DNA of 64,000 bases from Dysgonomonas sp. BGC7 (GTDB lineage Bacteria > Bacteroidota > Bacteroidia > Bacteroidales > Dysgonomonadaceae), in NCBI RefSeq assembly GCF_001261735.1, contig NZ_CVRP01000003.1, forward strand, positions 1 to 64,000, in the 5' to 3' direction. Shown one piece after another: positions 56,398 to 64,000 of the stretch. Under the pieces are notes generated by a model that worked only from the letters and a program-made list of their open reading frames with translations, was not told the origin of the DNA and searched no databases. The stretch's first letter is position 1. Each line of letters starts with the position of its first letter. Position numbers and translations under genes: made by a program.

Positions 56398-58359
56398 TTA
56401 ATTTTTCTTGCAACGAACTGATAAATAAGCATTACGACCATAACCATAATTTGCTATACCCGGATCATCATTATAAAAAACTCTATCGTAGGCGCTATAT
56501 GGCTCCGCATTGGCAGAACTGCTGGTCCAATAAACTCCGGCCTGTCGTTGTTCCGATATTACTTCATTTACCACATATCCGCAAAATAATATATTAAAGC
56601 CACCTTCATCGAGCCTTCTGGATACACCTTGTGCCCCATCTACGAACTCTTCGCATGTGTTTACCATTGCGGCTCCATGATGCCCTCTGTACCCTTCAGT
56701 AAAGAAATAGCTGAGTAGGTCGGTAGGCTTAGTATATATATCTTTAGACACCAATGCGTATTTTGTTGTATTTTTTATTATTTCATTTTCCAGCATTGTC
56801 CATTCCCTATCGCTGGGCAAATGCCATCCGTTGGGACAGATACCCTGTATGGGAGAAGAAGCAAGCCCTCTCTCGTCGGTGTGAATATTATTTTTGACTG
56901 TTGCTGTTGCCGCAGCAAAATTATATAGAAAACCCATATCGGGATTAGTATTATAATACAACGGACTGGTAGGATCTCCTCCATCCACATTTGGATAAGC
57001 CCAATAGGGATTGTAATAGCTCTTTATATAAGTCGGGTTTCCTAAAGCAGCAGAAGATATATTCGAATCATACTGTTTAGCACCCAAATTTGTAGTCATC
57101 CATCGTCCGGCATCACCAAAATCGGCTGATACAAATTCATTGTATACTCCATTCTTAGCCAGATGACGTACAACTTTTGTTCCCCAGATATTTGCACCCG
57201 AAGTAACATCAGGTGTGGCTGTTTCTGTTATCTTACTTGCATCCTGACTACCTTGACACTGAACCACCCTAACCTCAACATCCAACGCTTTATTATCCGG
57301 ATCGGCAAATTTGATTGTCGCATATTTGTAACGGTTACCGGGACTACCCTCTGCACCCAATAGCAAAAAAGGCGAAGATACTTTTTCGTTATTAGACAGT
57401 ACTGCACCATTCTCTGTTTGTGTATAAGAGGTCAATATATTACTCAGACTACCTTCTGTAACACTAGCCTTTGCTTGCCAAAGACTATTGCTGTTAACTG
57501 TTAATGTCTTTGATACATCCCCTTCTTTTATTGTTATAAGTGATACCGGATATTGGTTCTTCTTATCTTTTATATCTATTATATAATTGGTCTGATTCAA
57601 TTTTACTTCTTTGAAAGACCCGCTACCGCACGAATTGGCAGGTAGATAAATTGTTATTGAAGACTCTTTTGTTTTCCACGGAATGGAAAGAATCTCTCCA
57701 CTTGTAAAAGCATTGGCTGTTACAGATAACTCAGCCGAGCCCGAATCCCATTCTTTAGGATTGTCCGGTACAATCTGTAGTTGACTCAACCCTCCACCTA
57801 TGCCCGATATGGGACCCGACCATGTAGCTTTGTCGGAAGAGGTAAAACCAAATGAGGCAACCACAGGAGCGAATGCACGCTTATCCGTACCACTAGGTAT
57901 ATGCAACACATTGGGCAAAGATTGTAGAGACGCCGATGGAGTAGCAATAGGTAGCGATGTGTTTATCCCTCTCCAGTCCTCACCTGTCCATATGTATACG
58001 CCTTTGCCGAAAGGGGCGCATTCATTCATATTGAAGACTATTAAGCCTTTATGCCAAACATCCTGATTGTTTTTTTTAGCTTCTGTATCGTACTCTTGCA
58101 CAGGAGTACCTTCAGTTCCTAACTCTTCAAACATAGGGTACAAATTATTCAGGCTGCTCAGGTTGACCCGGGGCAACAACAAGCCTCGCTTCGAATTTGA
58201 ATTATCTACAAGACTACTACCTTCTTTCAGATCAAGCAACGCTCCCGATGTAGGAGGTATATTTGAACCAATTGTTACTTGTGAATAGGAAAAGGTAGGA
58301 ATAGCAAACAAAAAAAAGAAGATACAAAGTATCAATAAGAAAAGTAAATGCAATTTCAT
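56398..58359 (-). CDS. Secreted FISUMP-domain protein
   Basis: The 653-residue protein has an N-terminal hydrophobic signal sequence (LHLLFLLILCIFFFLFAIPTFS) followed by QVTIGSNIPPTSGALLDLKEG. A central beta-rich domain lies at about 140-380. The C-terminal FISUMP domain (about 395-652) is recognised by ICPNGWHLPSDREWTMLEN and YLSVRCKKN. Such proteins are found on the surface of many Bacteroidales; function is unknown. Two hairpin arms (AGAAGGG/CCCTTCT at about 56340-56365) between it and the convergent M56 gene may be a weak terminator. Confidence 0.8.
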   Translation of the reverse strand: MKLHLLFLLILCIFFFLFAIPTFSYSQVTIGSNIPPTSGALLDLKEGSSLVDNSNSKRGLLLPRVNLSSLNNLYPMFEELGTEGTPVQEYDTEAKKNNQDVWHKGLIVFNMNECAPFGKGVYIWTGEDWRGINTSLPIATPSASLQSLPNVLHIPSGTDKRAFAPVVASFGFTSSDKATWSGPISGIGGGLSQLQIVPDNPKEWDSGSAELSVTANAFTSGEILSIPWKTKESSITIYLPANSCGSGSFKEVKLNQTNYIIDIKDKKNQYPVSLITIKEGDVSKTLTVNSNSLWQAKASVTEGSLSNILTSYTQTENGAVLSNNEKVSSPFLLLGAEGSPGNRYKYATIKFADPDNKALDVEVRVVQCQGSQDASKITETATPDVTSGANIWGTKVVRHLAKNGVYNEFVSADFGDAGRWMTTNLGAKQYDSNISSAALGNPTYIKSYYNPYWAYPNVDGGDPTSPLYYNTNPDMGFLYNFAAATATVKNNIHTDERGLASSPIQGICPNGWHLPSDREWTMLENEIIKNTTKYALVSKDIYTKPTDLLSYFFTEGYRGHHGAAMVNTCEEFVDGAQGVSRRLDEGGFNILFCGYVVNEVISEQRQAGVYWTSSSANAEPYSAYDRVFYNDDPGIANYGYGRNAYLSVRCKKN

Positions 58360-58842
58360 CTCAATCTCTAAAATTAAAAAGTTTGTAAGTTGTAGTTTTT
58401 ATTATACGCTGATAAACAGCTCGCTCTATTATTGTAAAGGATAATATCAGTTTAATATGATACACTGAAACAATGATGAATTATCCGTTGTGCCTAACAG
58501 AGGCAAAACAGAGGAAAGACATTCACCTTTTGTGATAAAACCGGAGGAATCAGTTTTAACAGTATCCTTATTTTCTCTAAAATTGAAATAGTTTTTTGCA
58601 AAAGTGCGAACTAGATAATCTTCACGCAAACCCTTTAGGCCTTTGTTAGTATAATCTTATCAAAATTACACATATACACCTGTAATAAAACAACTTACAA
58701 AATACATCAAAGTATAATTGTTAGGTTTTTACAATATAAAAGTAGATTTAAAAAGTGTTTTGAAATAGAAATAAGAGAGCTAAAGTATTAAGGAAAGTAG
58801 AATTGAGCCGATATAATTATATTCTGTATTTATACATTAAAC
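58360..58842. other. Intergenic region upstream of the FISUMP gene
   Basis: This 483-base stretch holds no supported gene. One 60-codon frame on the minus strand (58447-58629) has no family features. A minus-strand TAATTTTG (58668-58661) fits a -7 element without a -33 partner. Confidence 0.4.
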
Positions 58843-58882
58843 AAAAAAGAGAGTATATCAATAAATTGACATACTCCCTCTT
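58843..58882 (-). terminator. Terminator of the nadABC operon
   Basis: On the minus strand AAGAGGGAGTATGTCAA pairs with TTGATATACTCTCTT (a bulge and a G-T pair) around a short TTTA loop, followed by TTTTTTG. It lies 23 bases beyond the nadC stop. Confidence 0.8.
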
Positions 58883-58904
58883 GGTTGTATCTTTTTCTGA
58901 ACTG

Positions 58905-59771
58905 TTAAAAAGCTTTCAGACTCAAATCAATATTTGGCGCTGCATATATTATAGCTCCCGAAGAGATATAGTCAACACCTGTTTTAGCAATATCGTGCAC
59001 GGTCTCCTTAGTTATTCCTCCCGAGGCTTCTACTTTTGCCCTGCCACCTATCAGTTCCACTGCGGCAGCCATTTCGAAAAGCGACATATTGTCAAGCATT
59101 ATTATATCTACAGCATTGGTTGCCAAGGCTTCTTTTACTTCGTCTAGATTGCGGGTTTCCACCTCTATCTTCAGGTTCTTATCTTTTTCTTTCAGATATC
59201 TGACAGTAGCTTCTACTGACTTGGTTATGCTTCCCGCATAGTCATTATGATTGTCTTTGAGCATTATCATATCGAACAATCCGTATCTGTGATTTTGTCC
59301 GCCACCGATATATACAGCCCATTTTTCGCACATTCGGAATATGGGTGAAGTCTTGCGTGTATCTAGTATTCTGGTGTTAGTATCTGCCAGCAATTCTACC
59401 ATCTCATGCGTATAGGTGGCAATACCACTCATACGTTGCATACAGTTAAGCACCAGTCGTTCCATAGTTAGGATAGAACGAGCCGATCCTGTGACAATGA
59501 AAGCAATATCTCCTTCCTTCACTGTATCTCCATCGCTTTTGAACGATTCTATTTTAAGATCTTTATCGTAATAATAGAATATTTCTTTCGCCAAATCGAC
59601 TCCGGCCAATATACAATCATGTTTTATCAGCAAGCGGGCTCTCTGTTGCAAGCCTTCGGGCACACTGGCCAGAGTGGAATGATCTCCATCTCCTACATCT
59701 TCTTTTATGGCTTCGTCTATGAAGTGATATAGTCTTTCGTCGGTGACATAAGAAGGTCTATTTTTTTTCAT
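58905..59771 (-). CDS. nadC: Nicotinate-nucleotide pyrophosphorylase (carboxylating)
   Basis: The 288-residue protein has EDVGDGDHSTL near 20-30, TRKTSPIFRMCEKWAVYIGGGQNHRYGLFD (about 136-165), KIEVETRNLDEVKEAL and EASGGITKETV (about 250-260). All are landmarks of quinolinate phosphoribosyltransferase. It converts quinolinate and PRPP to nicotinate mononucleotide. Its start overlaps the end of nadB by 14 bases, so the pair is co-translated. It is the last gene of the operon. Confidence 0.96.
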   Translation of the reverse strand: MKKNRPSYVTDERLYHFIDEAIKEDVGDGDHSTLASVPEGLQQRARLLIKHDCILAGVDLAKEIFYYYDKDLKIESFKSDGDTVKEGDIAFIVTGSARSILTMERLVLNCMQRMSGIATYTHEMVELLADTNTRILDTRKTSPIFRMCEKWAVYIGGGQNHRYGLFDMIMLKDNHNDYAGSITKSVEATVRYLKEKDKNLKIEVETRNLDEVKEALATNAVDIIMLDNMSLFEMAAAVELIGGRAKVEASGGITKETVHDIAKTGVDYISSGAIIYAAPNIDLSLKAF

Positions 59772-61341
59772 CTAAGTCTTTATTATAAAATGTACCTTTA
59801 TTTTCGGTTTGCTCTATACTTTGTCCTATGATAAGAAATGCGATACTAACCAGATTACGCAATTCCGACAACTGAGGGGAAAGAATCGAGAAATTATATA
59901 TCTCTTTTACCGAACGGTATATTTCGTCCTCTTTTTGTTTTGCAAGTTTCAATCGGCGATTGCTGCGCACTATGCCCACAAGGTCGCTCATCAGGGTTTG
60001 CAGCTCTTTACGAAGATAGTTTAACAACACCATCTCTTCATTTACCTTCATCCCTTCCTGATTCCATTCGGGTATCTTGTGCAGTTGATCGTAATTGAAA
60101 TTATCACCAGTTAGCCGTTCTACTGTTTTCAGTGCTGCTCGGTGAGCAAAAACCAAAGCTTCTAGCAGGGAATTAGAAGCCAAACGATTTGCTCCGTGAA
60201 GCCCGGTATTAGAGCATTCTCCTACAGCAAACATATTCTTTATTGTACTCTGCCCAAACAAGTCTACGTCTATTCCTCCACACAAGTAGTGGCTGGCTGG
60301 TACCACCGGTATCAGGTCTGTGAACATATCCAACCCGGCATCTTTACACTGTTTGTATATATTGGGAAAATGTTCTAAGAACTTTCTCTGATCGAGATGG
60401 CGACAGTCGAGACAAACATAATCATCGCCACGCAGCTTCATCTCACTGTCTATGGCCCGGGCAACTATATCGCGTGAGGCAAGTTCTTCTCTATCGTCAT
60501 ACTTATACATAAAAGGTTCGCCCGAAGCTGTACACAACTTTGCTCCAAAGCCTCTCACCGCTTCTGAAATAAGGGGTAATTGACCGGTTATAGGACTATA
60601 GAAAGCTGTAGGGTGAAACTGGATGTACTGCATATTGCTGATCTTGGCTTTTGCTCTGTGTGCCAATCCAATACCATCCCCTGTTGCAATAATAGGATTA
60701 GTCGTATTTTTATATACATGCCCACAACCGCCTGTTGCCATCAGCGTTATCTTTGCCGACATCTTAATTATGCGCTGTGCTTTCATATCTAGCACGTAGG
60801 CGCCATAACAGTTGAGATTATATTTGTCGAAAGATTCTTCTGGTATGTGGTGTTCTGTAATCAGGTCTATTACATAATGATGGTTGAGCAGTTGTATATT
60901 TTGCAGGTGCTTGACCGCATCGAGCAATGCTCTTTCTATTTCGGCTCCGGTAATGTCTTTGTAGTGTACTACCCGATTTTCTGTATGTCCGCCTTCTCGT
61001 CCCAGATCGTAAGACTGAGAATCGTCCTTATCGAAGTTTGCCCCCCACTCTGCTATTTCACGTATGCGTTCAGGGCCTTCTTTTACTACCACTTCTACAG
61101 TCTCTCTCTTGCAAAGCCCATCGCCGGCACGCAATGTGTCTTCGATATGTTTATCGAAACTATCTTTCGAAAAGTCCGTGACTACAGCGACGCCACCCTG
61201 AGCGTATTTGGTGTTAGACTCTTCATCATCCGACTTGGTAATGATGGTTATTCTTGTATCAGGCTGTTGCTTTGCAATCTTTAGCGCATATGACAAGCCC
61301 GAAATCCCCGAACCAATCACCAATACATCTGTATATATCAT
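59758..61341 (-). CDS. nadB: L-aspartate oxidase
   Basis: The 527-residue flavoprotein has the FAD-binding GSGISGLSYALK (11-22), the substrate loop NTKYAQGGVAVV and HTENRVVHYKD. The succinate-dehydrogenase-like HGANRLASNSLLEALVFAHRAA lies at about 382-403. It oxidises L-aspartate to iminoaspartate for quinolinate synthase. It lies 74 bases after nadA and overlaps nadC. Confidence 0.96.
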   Translation of the reverse strand: MIYTDVLVIGSGISGLSYALKIAKQQPDTRITIITKSDDEESNTKYAQGGVAVVTDFSKDSFDKHIEDTLRAGDGLCKRETVEVVVKEGPERIREIAEWGANFDKDDSQSYDLGREGGHTENRVVHYKDITGAEIERALLDAVKHLQNIQLLNHHYVIDLITEHHIPEESFDKYNLNCYGAYVLDMKAQRIIKMSAKITLMATGGCGHVYKNTTNPIIATGDGIGLAHRAKAKISNMQYIQFHPTAFYSPITGQLPLISEAVRGFGAKLCTASGEPFMYKYDDREELASRDIVARAIDSEMKLRGDDYVCLDCRHLDQRKFLEHFPNIYKQCKDAGLDMFTDLIPVVPASHYLCGGIDVDLFGQSTIKNMFAVGECSNTGLHGANRLASNSLLEALVFAHRAALKTVERLTGDNFNYDQLHKIPEWNQEGMKVNEEMVLLNYLRKELQTLMSDLVGIVRSNRRLKLAKQKEDEIYRSVKEIYNFSILSPQLSELRNLVSIAFLIIGQSIEQTENKGTFYNKDLDEKK

Positions 61342-61415
61342 CCTTCTGGCTGTTAGCTATCAGCATGTAACCTTTAGCTTTTTTGCAATTATTTTGTTTA
61401 TATAATTATATCATT

Positions 61416-62420
61416 CTACTTGATAGACTTAGACAGCTCAAGCATTTTATTAATCGGCTTGAGGGCTTTTAGCCGTATTTCTTCGTCCATCAATATTTCC
61501 GGCTGCTCGTATTTCATACACAGATACAATTTCTGCATTGTGTTCAATTTCATAAAATGACATTCGCTACAGTTGCAGCTGTCATCGTTAGTCAGTGCGG
61601 GTATCAATACCTTTGAAGGAGCTCTTTTCTTCATCTCGTGCAAAATTCCCTCTTCGGTGGCTACAATAAACTCTTTACTGTCGTCTTCTACTACAAAATC
61701 GAGCAGATTAGCTGTAGATCCTACAAAATGGGCAACCTGCAAAACAGGCTTCTGAGCTTCGGGATGCGCAATCAGTTTTGCTTTAGGATGTTCGAGCATT
61801 TGTTGCGCGATTCTCTCGAGAGAGAAAGCCTCATGCACAATACATGCTCCGTCCCAAAGTATCATATCGCGTCCTGTTACCTGATTTATATATCTACCCA
61901 GATTCTTATCGGGTGCAAAGATTATCTCCTGATCTTTTGGCAACGAATCTATTATATGACGGGCATTGGAAGATGTTACTATTATGTCGCTCTCTGCTTT
62001 TACAGACGAATCGCAATTTATATAACTTACCACTATTGCGTTAGGGTGCTTCTTCCTCAACTCGCGCAACCCCTCACCCGAACAAGAGTCGGCAAGAGAG
62101 CAGCCTGCAAGCAAATCGGGTAAAACTACTTTTTTGGTAGGGTTCAGTATTTTTGCAGTTTCTGCCATAAAATGGACTCCACAAAACACGATAAGATCTG
62201 CATCCGTTTTTTCGGCAGCACGTGCCAGCTGCAAGCTGTCTCCCAAAAAGTCGGCTATATCCTGAATGTCTCCCGTCTGATAATAATGCGCCAATATAAT
62301 CGCATTTTTCTCTTTACGCATCCGGTTTATTTCCTCAACGAGATTTATCCCTTTAGGTATTTCCATGTTCAGGTAGCCTTTTGCAGATAGTGCAGCCACA
62401 GCATTTTTTAGTTCTGTCAT
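61416..62420 (-). CDS. nadA: Quinolinate synthase
   Basis: I place the start at 62420 (MTELKNAVAALSAKG), giving 334 residues; 14 upstream codons are open but lack family signal. It has NAIILAHYYQTGDIQDIADFLGDS (about 39-62) and Fe-S ligand cysteines in VFCGVHFM (about 79), DGACIVH (about 193-199) and SCNCSECHFM (about 287-297). It condenses iminoaspartate with dihydroxyacetone phosphate. TATTTTTG (62467-62460, minus strand) is a -7 promoter candidate 40 bases before the start. First gene of nadABC. Confidence 0.95.
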   Translation of the reverse strand: MTELKNAVAALSAKGYLNMEIPKGINLVEEINRMRKEKNAIILAHYYQTGDIQDIADFLGDSLQLARAAEKTDADLIVFCGVHFMAETAKILNPTKKVVLPDLLAGCSLADSCSGEGLRELRKKHPNAIVVSYINCDSSVKAESDIIVTSSNARHIIDSLPKDQEIIFAPDKNLGRYINQVTGRDMILWDGACIVHEAFSLERIAQQMLEHPKAKLIAHPEAQKPVLQVAHFVGSTANLLDFVVEDDSKEFIVATEEGILHEMKKRAPSKVLIPALTNDDSCNCSECHFMKLNTMQKLYLCMKYEQPEILMDEEIRLKALKPINKMLELSKSIK

Positions 62421-62562
62421 ATTTAATTCTGTAAAATAAAGCTTCACATAATCAGATGGCAAAAATACTTATAAAATGTGATTAAAACCACTTTGGAGGC
62501 TATAATTTCATAGTTTCGAAAACTTGTACTACATTGCATACTGAATAAGAAATAGTGAATAG

Positions 62563-63705
62563 ATGAAAAAGATTATAGTACTCCTTTTCCTAACGATGTG
62601 TTACTCAACTTTTTTTGCCCAAGACAAGTTGACAGAAGAGTTAAAATCTTTAGCCGAGAACAATCGTTACGGACAGATAGTTAAAGATTATACTCAGCAT
62701 ACTAACGACTATCCGGCCAAAGCTCTGTATTATATAGGGCTGGCATATTATATGACCGAGGATGACAATAACGCTCTTAAATACATTGACCGTTCTATAG
62801 AAAAAGATGCGTCTGATGCTACTCCTTATTATATAAAAGGATGTATACTGAACTATATGAAAAAATATACCGATGCAGTCACTAATTTCGAAAAAGCAAT
62901 AACACTGGATGCAATCAATCCAAAAGTTTACAGTGCATTGGGAGATTCTTTTTACAGTCAGCAACAATATGCAAATGCACTGGATGCTTACCGAAAAGCA
63001 ACTGCACAACAAGAACCCGACAGCAGAGCCTACTATATGATAGCTAAAATATATTCGGAGACAGGGGACAAACAGAATACACTAAAGGCTTTCTACAAAG
63101 CAAAAGAAAACATATCGCCCGAAACATCACTATATGCAAACGTATTGTACAACATAGGACTGATGGAGTTTCTTAATGAAAATATGGATAAAGCCGAACT
63201 CGCCTTTATAGACCTTATACAAGTATCACCCGAAGACTATCAGGCTTATGCTAAACTGACACAGGTTTATTATCATCAAAGAGAATATGAAAAAGCACAA
63301 CCATATAAGGATGCCATATACAAAGCTCACGAAGCCGGGAAGCTGAAAGGTACTAATTTGCAAGATATGTTTTGTTTCGACCAGTTTCTATGGAATAATA
63401 AGTTTGTACAGGCTTTTGAACGTTACGAAAGCGGGAAGAAAGACGACATCTACAATAAACATCTTTTTTATCTGACTAATGATAAAGGAGATATCGAATG
63501 TCGTATTCAGACAGAATATTCTCCCATTTCCGATTCGCTGGGAAGTAGTAAATATTTGTTAGGCATGAACAAAAATGGAGTACATTCTACTTTCAATATA
63601 GGATTCGACGATGATTTTGCATACGACAATCTTAAAAATACGGTTGTAAATATACTCGAAGGTAAAATACAGCCTACCACCAGCCTTGTACCCTCACAGA
63701 AATAA
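62563..63705 (+). CDS. Exported TPR protein
   Basis: The 380-residue protein has a signal peptide (IIVLLFLTMCYSTFFAQD) and at least five tetratricopeptide units between about 25 and 250 (for example AKALYYIGLAYYMTEDDNNALKYIDRSI and PKVYSALGDSFYSQQQYANALDAYRKA). The last 130 residues are not TPR-like. Function is probably protein-protein interaction in the periplasm. It is divergent from nadA. Confidence 0.85.
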   Translation: MKKIIVLLFLTMCYSTFFAQDKLTEELKSLAENNRYGQIVKDYTQHTNDYPAKALYYIGLAYYMTEDDNNALKYIDRSIEKDASDATPYYIKGCILNYMKKYTDAVTNFEKAITLDAINPKVYSALGDSFYSQQQYANALDAYRKATAQQEPDSRAYYMIAKIYSETGDKQNTLKAFYKAKENISPETSLYANVLYNIGLMEFLNENMDKAELAFIDLIQVSPEDYQAYAKLTQVYYHQREYEKAQPYKDAIYKAHEAGKLKGTNLQDMFCFDQFLWNNKFVQAFERYESGKKDDIYNKHLFYLTNDKGDIECRIQTEYSPISDSLGSSKYLLGMNKNGVHSTFNIGFDDDFAYDNLKNTVVNILEGKIQPTTSLVPSQK

Positions 63706-63726
63706 AGATAGATACTGAAATAAAAT

Positions 63727-63759
63727 AAAGAGGCTCGGAGTTATTATCCGAACCTCTTT
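63727..63759. terminator. Two-way terminator after the TPR gene
   Basis: AAAGAGGCTCGGA and TCCGAACCTCTTT form a 13-bp stem with one mismatch and a 7-base loop. A/T-rich flanks make it usable from both sides, and the next gene is convergent. Confidence 0.8.
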
Positions 63760-63782
63760 AATATATACTATTAATCAACCGT

Positions 63783-64000
63783 TTAAGACAATGCGGCTAT
63801 AGCAGAACCTATAAGGTTGGCATTCTCCATTTTGGCGACATGCACCTTCACACCCTCAAGACCTAGCTCGGCAAGGAGAACATCAAGTTCTTCCATCACC
63901 ATATCTTTATAGTTCTTTCCTTTTCTGTATTCACTCCAGAAGAGGCTGCCTTCGGCTACCAAACGAATTTTCTTGATCGACGGATTATGATCTACCATAA
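63783..64000 (-). CDS. C-terminal end of a probable hexokinase-type sugar kinase (partial)
   Basis: The frame is open to the right edge, so the gene starts beyond the window. The last 71 visible residues include VAEGSLFWSEYRKG, VKVHVAKMENANLIGSAIAAL and stop. The order of a glycine-containing strand and a final N-L-I-G-S-A-I-A-A-L helix resembles the ATP-binding end of hexokinase- and ASKHA-type kinases. I cannot confirm the family without the catalytic part. Confidence 0.45.
   Translation of the reverse strand, partial: MVDHNPSIKKIRLVAEGSLFWSEYRKGKNYKDMVMEELDVLLAELGLEGVKVHVAKMENANLIGSAIAALS

Noticed and set aside
58447-58629. 60-codon minus-strand frame before the FISUMP gene
   Set aside because: No family, no promoter and position in an intergenic leader region.

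Overview
The window comes from a member of the Bacteroidota, most likely order Bacteroidales. The evidence is a CTnDOT-type conjugation and excision gene set, promoters of the form TTTG-N19/20-TAnnTTTG, a type IX secretion sorting tail on a secreted protease, a FISUMP-domain protein, and a full nadA-nadB-nadC pathway. A Dysgonomonas-like genus is plausible but I cannot prove it from the sequence.

Layout. (1) Positions 1 to about 32 kb are one end of an integrative conjugative element (ICE). In order they hold the 3' part of a relaxase gene, the coupling protein mobC, a five-gene minus-strand block that looks like defence or conflict cargo (3.0-8.6 kb), a DUF3945-type protein, topoisomerase III (topB), a GNAT acetyltransferase inserted between topB and a DUF1896 gene, a 1880-residue methylase/helicase fusion, an excisionase-like helix-turn-helix protein and a frameshifted rteC. 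Then follows metabolic or resistance cargo: a TolC/HlyD/MFS efflux operon, an AraC regulator, a cytidylate-kinase-like protein and an ECF-type transporter. The block ends in an integrase truncated at its HxxR box. (2) 32.1-38.2 kb is an AT-rich island. It holds a displaced tRNA 3' end with a terminator, a decayed small gene, a Septu-like ATPase/HNH pair and an intact tyrosine integrase. It stops at tRNA-Ser(TGA) at 38253-38340. (3) 38.4-64 kb is ordinary chromosome: ilvA; lepA, flavin reductase, GyrI-like and speA; a secreted protein of unknown function; a six-gene minus-strand run (aroK, secreted protease, radA, CAT-like, folC, AlkZ-like); a BlaI/M56 sensor pair; a FISUMP protein; the nadABC operon; a TPR protein; and the 3' end of a probable sugar kinase.

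How it fits together: the relaxase, MobC, topB, the methylase/helicase, the HTH protein and RteC are the transfer and excision machinery. The genes between them are cargo. The cargo most likely to repay study is the 3.0-8.6 kb block. It contains a HEPN protein co-transcribed with a candidate ADP-ribosyltransferase, an AbiJ-like protein, and a PD-(D/E)XK nuclease fused to a P-loop NTPase. The Septu-like pair at 33-36 kb comes next. The truncated integrase and frameshifted rteC suggest that the large ICE may no longer regulate or mobilise itself normally.
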